From positions 16,647,853 to 16,711,852 of the forward strand of contig JBBCBC010000002.1 in NCBI GenBank assembly GCA_037126765.1: DNA of 64,000 nt, in the 5' to 3' direction. The stretch is from Stenogyne calaminthoides (lineage: Eukaryota > Streptophyta > Magnoliopsida > Lamiales > Lamiaceae). The stretch's first letter is position 1. Each line of letters starts with the position of its first letter. Positions 56,107 to 64,000 of this stretch are shown here, piece after piece. The notes beneath the pieces were generated by a model, which searched no databases, was not told the DNA's origin, and saw only the letters and a program-made list of their open reading frames with translations. The translations under genes were made by a program, and so were the position numbers.

Positions 56107-58244
56107 ATGCCTTCTAAGAAACTTTCTATGTTCTCTGTTGAGAGCTATGACCTATGGAGAGTGAGAATGCAGGCACATCTGTATTCTAAGCATGAAAGAA
56201 TGTGGAGAGTGGTCTCTCAAGGACCATTTAAGTACACTGTTGTGAATCCCAGAATCACTGATGCTGAGAAAGATGATCCCAGAGATGAATTTCCTAAGAC
56301 TGATGACCAACTTACTCCTGACGAGAGAAAGTTAGTCAATTTAGACTATATTACTAAAGATACTCTATACAGCACTATTGATGATGGTGTTATGAGGATG
56401 ATTTCTTACTGTGAAACTGCCAAAGAAATATGGGACACACTTGCTATCATGTGTCAAGGCACAAATCATATCAAAGAGAATAAACTTTTTGTTGCCATTG
56501 CAAAGTTTGACAGCTTTGAAATGGAAGATGGTGAATCCATTGACAAACTAGAAGTCAGATTCACAAGTATTATGAATGATCTGAATGCTTTTGGGAAAAG
56601 ATACCCACAAAGAGAAGTGGCACTGAAAAATTCTTAGAGCATTATCTAAGAAATGGGATATACATGTTGTGGTGATTGAAAACACCAAAAATATTGATTT
56701 TATGCCATACCAACAAGTTTTCTCTGAACTGAAAGCTTATGAATTTGTGATTGATAAGAAAACTAAGAAATCTGATAGCAAGAATGAGGCTTTCAAAGCC
56801 AAAGAGAAATCTTGTAAAGCTAGAGAGTCTGATAACTCACTTGCCAAAAATCAGGATGAGCAAGAGGATAAGCTAGTATTGTTGGCAAGGAGGTTTGAAA
56901 GACTCAATAGCAGATATGGAAAGTACAAGAAATACTATAAGAACAACAGGTACAGGAACGGGAATAACTCAGAAGCTGAGGACAAATCCACTGAGAAAAG
57001 GAAGGACCACAAAGCTGAAGGATCCTCATCCAGAAAGAAGGACTCCAGAGCCAAGGAGGAAAGTGATCAGGATGATGATGCCAACAAATGCTATAACTGT
57101 CAAAAGAAAGGTCACTTCCAGTATGATTGTCCTGAGCTGAGTGCCAAGGAAAGAAGGAGAGACAAGCCAAAAGAGACAGAAAGATCTCTAGCAAAAAGGC
57201 TATGATTGCTGAAAAAGAAGAACAATTTGAAGAAGGATTCAGCTCTTCAGAGGAGATGTTCTCAGATAGTGACAGTGATGATGTCTGCCTTGTTGATATT
57301 GAGGAGGTAAATTCTTCTATCTCTGTTATTTCTCCTACACAAGCACCTGAGTTTTCAAGTTCATCTGTGACCAGTAATTTTGACCTGATGGATTCTTTTG
57401 GTAATATTATGAAGGACTATTCTGTGTTACAAGAAGTGCTGATAGAAACTCAAGAGCAGAATAAGGAACTGATTGCTGAAAATCTGAGGTGGAAAGACAC
57501 TACTACTGCTGAGATCACTTCTCAATTAATGGGAACTACTGATGAACTAGATGTTCTGAAAGTACAACTCTCAGAAAAGGAGAAAGTGATAGAGACCCTG
57601 AATGAAAAATTAGAGAAATCCACTGAGGAAAATCAGCTTATCAGGACTGAATTCAATGACCTCTTTGAGAAGCATGAAACTCTAAAGAAAAGTGAGGATA
57701 GTATGTGGAAAAAGTTAGCTCTATTGAATTCTGTATCTAAAGAAATAGATGAAATTCAGAGTTATCAAAGATCTGAAACTGTAAAGGCTGGATTGGGATA
57801 CAATCCAGGGGGAACCTCACAAGGTCTTCTGAATGCTGCTTCATCCAGTAGCACTAAGACTGTCTTTGTTAAACCGATGGTTTGTACTGATCTTCTTATG
57901 GAAGAACAACCACATGTTTTAGACAAGGGTAAAGGACCTATGGTCTCGGAAAAACTGAAGGTTCAGGAAAGAAAGCCCAAACCTCAGGAAAAGGCTAGAA
58001 AACCTGAACACTCAGTAGGAAATCCTCAGGCCAGTACTTCGAAGCCTCAGGCTAAGAATACCAACCTGAAGAAATCTGCACTGAACCATCAGAGGAATCT
58101 TCAGAAGAGAAACACTCAGCAGAGATATTCTCAACTGAAGAGACCAAGTCCTCAGGATACTGAAAGACCACAATTTCAATACAGGCAACCTAAACCCCAC
58201 TTGCCTAAGGGTAAAGGTTTCCTGAACCCAAGTCAGCAGAGACA
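56107..58244 (+). pseudogene. A2 gag
   Basis: Starts MPSKKLSMFSVESYDLWRVR, close to the element A gag. The copia gag domain covers about codons 10-175, with a frameshift near 56610-56640. CYNCQKKGHFQYDC (CCHC knuckle) is at about 57090-57131, with another frame change near 57190. An acidic serine region (SSSEEMFSDSDSDD), a coiled-coil-like tail (57560-57700) and a basic Q/K-rich tail follow. The frame enters the element C LTR at 58245 and resumes at 63696. Confidence 0.9.
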
Positions 58245-58655
58245 TGTTGGGATTATACTGGAAAGTATGCTTTTAATTTTTATAATCAAAACTGAATTTT
58301 GAACTTATTTACTGAAATAAATTAATTTAGTGATACCAGATCACAGAAGATTAAATTAACAGTCCCTTGTAACCAAAAGTACACCATTCACGACCAAGAT
58401 GGAAATGAACAATCCATCGTGAAAGGTTGAAGTGTAAGGCTCAGATTGACTTGTCTTGACCAAGAGATTACACTAGTGCATGACTGATGCACTGAATAGG
58501 ACCTACAGGAGGACAAATTCTTCAGAACTGAACAAGGAAGAATTAGACCTCAGTGGTTCGATATTTCTTAATCTTCGTTCCTTAAATAGGATCACGTGTG
58601 GTTGGTAACTATTGCTTTGACTTATCACGGGTAGAGAATCAACGAGATTCAATAC
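58245..58655 (+). repeat. Truncated 5' LTR of element C
   Basis: Starts TGTTGGGATTATACTGGAAAG like the solo LTRs. It lacks about 110 bases after AAATAAATT and stops matching at ATTCAATACTT (58655), where pol sequence begins. The LTR TATA box is lost with the missing part. Confidence 0.88.
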
Positions 58656-61600
58656 TTGTTGTTGAAACTTGTTTAGCGACGTATGCCTCCCATTTATGGG
58701 TGGTGGATACGGGATCCACTGATCATGTTTGTTTCACATTACAGGGGTTCAAGTGGACCCGGCAACTTAGTGGGAGTGAGGTCCTCATCACACTGGGCGA
58801 TGCTACGAGAGTGGCAGCTGAAGCAGTGGGAGAAATGCACCTTTCTTTTGAAGACAGAGTTTTAATTCTAAGAGATGTTCTTTACGTTCTGAGTTTTAGA
58901 AAGAATTTGATTTCAGTTTCTAAACTTTTTCATGATGGATATTCGGTTACTTTTAATAAAGTTGTTACCATTTCTCTTTTTGATAAATTTATCTTTCATG
59001 GAACGTTGTCGAATAATCTCTATACAATTAACTGTGCACACCACTCACGAAATGCATCCTATAACACATCAACTATTTCCGAGAAAAGAAAACGTTCATC
59101 AAACGTGAACGAGACACTTCTATGGCATCTAAGATTGGGACATAAAAATCCAAAGAGGATCCAAAGGTTGGTAAAAGATGGTTCACTGGAGTTTCTCCAA
59201 GTTGAACCAATTCCAACCTGCGAATCATGTTTGGAGGGTAAAATGACCAAGAGGGCATTCGGAGCCAAGGGGAATAGAGCCAAAGAAGTGTTAGAAATCG
59301 TTCACACAGATGTATGTGGTCCAATGTCAACCAAATCAAGAGGAGGTTATGAGTATTTCGTCACTTTTATTGATGACTACTCAAGGTATGGTTATATTTT
59401 CCTTATGAAGCATAAATCTGAGACATTTGAGAAATTAAAAGAATTTAAGGCTCAAGCAGAGAATCATAGGGAAAAACGTATCAAGTCTCTACGATCCGAT
59501 CGTGGAGGCAAATACCTCAGCGATGAGTTTTTGAACTACTGGTTCGATGAAGGATTGCATCGACTAATCGCACGGAACCCCTCAACAAAATGGGGTTGTA
59601 GAGCGAAGAAACAAAACTCTTTTGGAAATGGTTAGATCTATGATGAGTTATGCGGATCTTCCCAAGTCGTTCTGGGGTCATGCCTTGGAAACAACAGCCT
59701 ACATTCTGAACTTGGTGACATCCAAATCGGTTCCCAAAACTCCCAAAGAATTGTGGACCGGGCACACGCCCAGTTTGAGACACATGAAGATTTGGGGGTG
59801 TCCGGCCTACGTGTTGGACAAGGAAGCCGGAAAAATGGATCCTCGATCGTAATTAAGGTTGTTTGTGGATACCCGAGGGAACAAAAGGGTGTATGTTCTA
59901 TGGTCCCGAAGATCAAAAGGTGGTAATAAGCACCCACTTTTGGTTTTTGGAAGAAGACTATATGAACGAAAGAAGACCCAGAAGTGAGATTACCTTAAAT
60001 GAGCTAAGAGGGCTAACCTCAGTGCCAACTGTACAAGATGACATACCAAACGACACACTTACACAACCGGAACCTCGTCGTACTGGGAGGGTTGTGAAAT
60101 AGCCCGAGAGATTCATGGGGATAGGAGAGTCCTCGAACTTGATCCCCGGTCAAGACGAATCAGATCCATGGACATATGACGAGGCAATCCAAGACAAGGA
60201 TGCAGTTTCTTGGCAAACAGCAATGAAAGCCAAAATGGGTTCTATGGATCATAACAGAGTGTGGGACCTAGTCGAACCACTTAATGGGGTCAAACCCATT
60301 GGTTGCAAGTGGGTGTACAAGAGAAAAAGAGGACCGGATGGGAAGGTGGAAACCTTCAAGGTAAGACTTGTGGCGAAAGGTTATACTCAGAAAGAAGGGA
60401 TCGATTATGAGGAAACTTTTTCGCCCGTAACCATGCTCAAGTCCATCCGAATTCTCTTATCGATTGCTGCGCATCTCGACTTTGAAATCTGGCAAATGGA
60501 TGTCAAGACAGTTTTCCTTAACGGAAGTCTTGATGAAGAGATCTATATACAACAACCCCAAGGCTTCATTGAAAAAGGCCAAGAACACCTAGTTTGTAAG
60601 CTCATGAAGTCCATTTACGGACTCAAAAAGGCATCTAGAGCTTGGAACCAATGTTTTGATCATGTTATAAAGTCTTATGGGTTTGATCAAAATGAGTTCG
60701 AAAGTTGTGTGTACAAAAAGCGTGTCGGAACTGCATTGGTATTCTTAGTACTGTACGTAGATGACATTCTGATCATAGGGAACGATGTAAAGGTGTTATT
60801 AGACGTAAGGGCATGGCTTTCAAAACAGTTTGATATGAAGGACTTAGGGGAAGCCGCACACATCCTTGGGATCAAGATCACTCGAGATCGTAAGAAAAGG
60901 ATGATAGGCTTGTCGCAAGCTTCATACATAGACATAATTGCTTTTGAAACGATTCAAAGATGCAGATTCCAAGAAAGGCCCGTGCCTTTCGGACATGGAA
61001 TCCATCTATCAAGAAAATGTGCCCTAAGACAAAAAGGAGATAGATGACATGAGAGGCATTCCTTATGCTTCTACTGTCGGAAGTCTTATGTATGCAATGT
61101 CACGTATGCGAGACCGGATATCCGCTTTGTCGTTGGCATGGTGGCAAGATATCAAAGTAACCCGGGAAAAAACAATTGGACACCAGTTAAAAACATTCTG
61201 AAGTATCTGAAAAGAACTCGGGATAGAATGTTAATTTATCAGTCAGATAGTCTAATCCCCATCGGCTACACGGACTCGGATTTCCAATCAGATATAGATT
61301 CCAGAAAATCTACCTCCGGTAGTGTGTTTTGCATGGGGGGAGGAGCCATGACATGGAGAAGCGTCAGCAGAAATGAGTCGCAGATTCTACCATGGAAGCC
61401 GAATATGTAGTCGCTTATGCAAAAAATAAATAAGCGGTTTGGCTCAAGAACTTCCTAGTGGACTTGAATGTAGTTCCGAATTTGCCTAGCAGAATCACTA
61501 TTTATTGTGACAAAGCCGGAGCAGTTGCAAATTCTAGGGAACCAAGAGCCCACAAAGCCAGCAAACACATTGAAAGGAAATACCATCTTATACGAGATAT

Positions 61601-61742
61601 CATTAAGAGAGGAGATATAGAGGTGGCAAAGATAGCGTCAAAAGACAACCTAGCAGATCCATTCACAAAGGGTCTACCTCTGAATACATTCGAGAGACAT
61701 GTGGAAGGAATGGGTGTCAAGACCGTTGCCAATCTGCTTTGA
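58656..61742 (+). pseudogene. Element C pol: protease, integrase, RT, RNase H
   Basis: Protease WVVDTGSTDHVC is at about 58697-58732. The integrase zinc motif (HLRLGH ... CESCLEGK) is followed by catalytic residues in HTDVCGPM and RSDRGGKY. The glutamate region ERRNKTLLE lies after a frameshift near 59570. RT has KPIGCKWVYKRKRG, WQMDVKTVFLNG with the motif A aspartate, and LYVDDILIIGND, so all catalytic aspartates are present, but the frame breaks near 60940. RNase H is in two frames (TDSDFQSDIDSRKSTSG; GDIEVAKIASKDNLADPFTKGL). A TAG at 60100-60102 replaces the glutamine expected in the VV(K/R)QPERF motif. An open frame from 58598 fuses LTR-derived residues to protease. Confidence 0.9.
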
Positions 61743-61858
61743 GTATAAGTGGGAGAAATTATTAGGTTCGTGTAGGTGACATTAGATGTCACGTATTAGG
61801 AACTACACGAGACATGCTGTAGTATACTTAAAAGCAGACTTTGAGTATAAGTGGGAGA
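61738..61858 (+). repeat. Duplicated polypurine-tract segment of element C
   Basis: TTTGAGTATAAGTGGGAGA occurs at 61738-61756 and again at 61840-61858, the second copy immediately before the 3' LTR. The first overlaps the pol stop codon. Only the second is in position to prime plus-strand synthesis at the present LTR boundary. Confidence 0.8.
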
Positions 61859-61859
61859 T

Positions 61860-63690
61860 TGTTGGAAAGTATGCTTTTACTTTGTATAATCAAAACTGAA
61901 TTTCGGACTTACTTACTGAAATTAATTGTTTATCACTGATGCTTTAAATATCATTGAATGTTACATATATTTATTGCATAACTGTTCAATAAATAATACG
62001 TGTTACATTGTAGTTAATTTAGTGATACCAGATCACAGAAGATTAAATTAACAGTCCCTTGTAACCAAAAGTACACCATTCACGACCTAGATGGAAATGA
62101 ACAATCCATCGTGAAAGGTTGAAGTGTAAGGCTCAGATTGGCTTATCTTGACCAAGAGATTACACTAGTGCATGACTGATGCACTGAATAGGACCTACAG
62201 GAGGACAAATTCTTCAGAACTGAACAAGGAAGAATTAGACCTAAGTGGTTCGTTATTTCTTAATCTTTGTTCCTTAAATAGGATCACGTGTGGTTGGTAA
62301 CTATTGCTTTGACTTATCACGGGTAGAGAATCAACGAGATTCAATACTTTTTTATCTTGGACAATATTATTGGTCACATGTGATTGCTAAGATTTAATAC
62401 GAAGAATCGTGTGCAAGTACGCTTGTTCGATTTACCCCCTTGGGAGGTTCATAAGATTTATCATACCAAATCTTGCAAGTGGAACTAGTTTCCGGTATGG
62501 ATAATAATGTTGAACCGTTCCTTAACCAAGTACAAAAGATATTAATTAATGGAAAGCTATTTCAGTGGCTTGAATTAATTAATGGGCTAGATAATCTTAA
62601 ACACGGGAAATAATAACCGTGAGCCATATTGAATGTAATATGAGTTATGATGGATAGTGCAATATTAATTATGTAGTGGGATTAATTAATATTTATGGGC
62701 TTGAATAATATTGTGGCTCAATATTGATAATTCAAGATCCATTGGAAGGTCCAATCTTAATTCTCCTAAAGGCCCCCTAAGTAGCCCAACATAAAGTCCA
62801 ATAATTGAAAAAAGTGTTTAAAATAAAATAAATATTGTTGCCTTATTTTTCCTCATAAATTCGAAAATTATGGATTAAAAGGGGAGAAAGATTTTCTTTG
62901 AATTTTGTTATGGAATGAAGATATGAATTCTTGGAATACAAGATTATCTCATTAAATTCAAGAAATCTCCCACTTGGTTATCCATATAGTTTTTTTCGAA
63001 AATCTTGAAATATAAAGGGCAAGAAAGATATTCTTGATTTTCTTGAAAAGATATTATGAAAGATATGTATTTCTTGAAATACAAGAATATCTCATAAATT
63101 CAAGAAGATCCAAATCTTGGATTCTTGTTCCCTATTATTTTCGAAATTTCCATAACAAAGAGGAGTTGGAATTTTTGTGGAATATTTTAATTATGGAGAA
63201 AAGAATATATGAGATATATTCAAGATTTCTTGGAGATCAAGAAAAAGATTTTCCCAAATTATTTTATCCCAAAATTTTCGACCAACACCCTCTATAAATA
63301 GGGGATGAGTGTTTCATTCCCAAGTACAATTCCATGTGCTGGAAAAATTAGTAAATCCACAAAGGTGGTGGAACAAAGTTTATTTTCCTTTTGTTAATTG
63401 TTCGCGAGCATCCTACCACCGGATTGTCGAGCAAGGATTAAGGGAATACTTGGGAAGGTTTTTCGGTGTGTTTAATCAACGAGGCCATTACCATTCCAAG
63501 AGGTACGTTTACGTAAACTCGTAGTAATTCCGCATGCGTAGGATTTACGTGAACTAATTATATGCATGATTTGTTGTTGAATTATTATTTGAATTAATAT
63601 AGGATTAATTCATGCTAGTAATAATTATCAGAATTAAATTTGTATTTAAATATTTATCCCGAATAGATCCGTGCAACTTATTCCCCAACA
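61860..63690 (+). repeat. 3' LTR of element C (1831 bp)
   Basis: TGTTGGAAAGTATGC...CCCCAACA. It lacks an 11-base block (GATTATACTGG type) found after TGTTGG in the 5' LTR and both solo LTRs, and about 80 bases near 63320. The TATA box (CTCTATAAATAGGGG) is at about 63290-63304. Confidence 0.9.
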
Positions 63691-63695
63691 AGACA

Positions 63696-64000
63696 TAGAC
63701 CAGCTGAACCAAGGCCAAAGCATTGGAACAAAAGTTCTGAACCCAAGAAGAATTCTAAGGCTCATGTTCATGCTAAGGTTGACACTCATACAAAGGGTAC
63801 TGCCAAGGCACCTAGGGTGGTGAATGTGTACTGCCAAGATTAGTTGAAAACTTTTGATAGCAAGGCTGATGAAGGAATATTCTTAGGATATTCTGAAGTC
63901 AGTAAAGCCTTCAGAGTTTACAACTGTAGGACCCTTATTGTGGAAGAAACACCTCATGTTGTTTTTGATGAATCTACTTGTGTTCAGAAGAAACAGGAAC
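63696..64000 (+). pseudogene. A2 gag tail joined to the integrase-RT linker region
   Basis: After element C the gag tail resumes (KVDTHTKGTAKAPRVVNVY). At about 63830-63843, via a TAG, the sequence changes to LKTFDSKADEGIFLGYSEVSK and VEETPHVVFDES, which in D2 lies after the integrase core. Protease and integrase core are deleted. The deletion differs from that in element A. The sequence runs off the window. Confidence 0.8.

Larger units (their letters stand above)
58245..63690 (+). mobile_element. Element C: Ty1/copia element without gag (5.4 kb)
   Basis: Bounded by the exact duplication agaca (58240-58244 and 63691-63695). A truncated 5' LTR is joined straight to the protease region, so the 5' LTR end, primer site and gag are missing. 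Pol and a full 3' LTR follow. The pol belongs to a different copia lineage from D2 (DTGSTDHVC rather than DSGCSRHMT). The element disrupts the A2 gag. Confidence 0.93.
32833..64000 (+). mobile_element. Element A2: family A copia element running off the right edge
   Basis: The 5' LTR starts at 32833 (TCTTGGGAGATG, first G changed) and is split by element D2. It resumes after 54747 and ends at 55982 (CGGGACCAACA), followed by an initiator-Met primer site and a family A gag at 56107. Element C interrupts gag at 58245-63690. After gag, the last bases of the window jump straight to the integrase-RT linker, so protease and integrase are deleted. The left target base run is ataca; its partner is outside the window. 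The insertion point is an intron of the B3 gene. Confidence 0.85.

Noticed and set aside
1..64000. Possible bacterial, organellar, rRNA or tRNA content
   Set aside because: No such genes or motifs were seen. tRNA-like words are only primer binding sites.

Overview
This window is plant nuclear DNA, probably from a eudicot, and it consists almost entirely of nested LTR retrotransposons. The evidence is initiator-tRNA-Met primer sites, plant Ty1/copia Gag-Pol domains, a spliced plant-specific B3-domain (REM-like) gene, TATA boxes inside LTRs and AT-rich introns. I saw no bacterial genes, rRNA, tRNA or CRISPR. Every larger coding region is broken. Family letters A, C, D, E and F are my own labels, and no database was searched.

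Layout. 1-2.8 kb: the start of a minus-strand Ty3/gypsy-like element (gag, primer site, LTR) plus degraded copia debris. 2.8-26.6 kb: plus-strand element D1, a SIRE-like Ty1/copia element lacking its 5' part. It has an RT-RNase H remnant, a spacer, a very large extra ORF (aORF, 1194 codons once insertions are removed), a polypurine tract and a 3' LTR. Element A (7268-18563), a solo LTR of family C (20063-22011) and a solo LTR of family E (24174-25884) are inserted into D1. 26.6-27.1 kb: a scrap of another aORF. 27.1-32.8 kb: the only non-transposon DNA, carrying a B3 gene remnant and a second unidentified spliced gene, split by solo LTR E2 (28718-30457). 32.8 kb to the right edge: element A2, whose 5' LTR is split by the 21.4 kb element D2 (33381-54742). 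D2 itself carries a solo C LTR (36820-38768) and element F (48856-52891). The A2 gag is split by element C (58245-63690).

Exact 5-bp target-site duplications support seven insertions: A gggac, two C solos cctgg and gttga, E2 tacat, D2 ttcca, F tcatc and C agaca. E1 has a 4/5 match. The insertion order is therefore readable: host gene, then A2, then D2, then F and solo C; and separately D1, then A, solo C and E1.

Most interesting points. (1) The D/A group carries a large sense aORF downstream of pol, with its own TATA box and a spliced 5' leader. Opposite it in the spacer is a divergent antisense unit with its own TATA box, small ORF and polyadenylation-like signal. Together they look like a captured or evolved two-gene cassette with a bidirectional promoter. 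(2) Sequence patches in which CAG/CTG has become CG (or similar) distinguish otherwise matching copies, even the two LTRs of a single element. This looks like uncorrected long-read consensus error at CHG-methylated sites, and it creates many false frameshifts. (3) Several in-frame TAG stops fall where relatives have CAG glutamine codons, as expected from CHG methyl-cytosine deamination.
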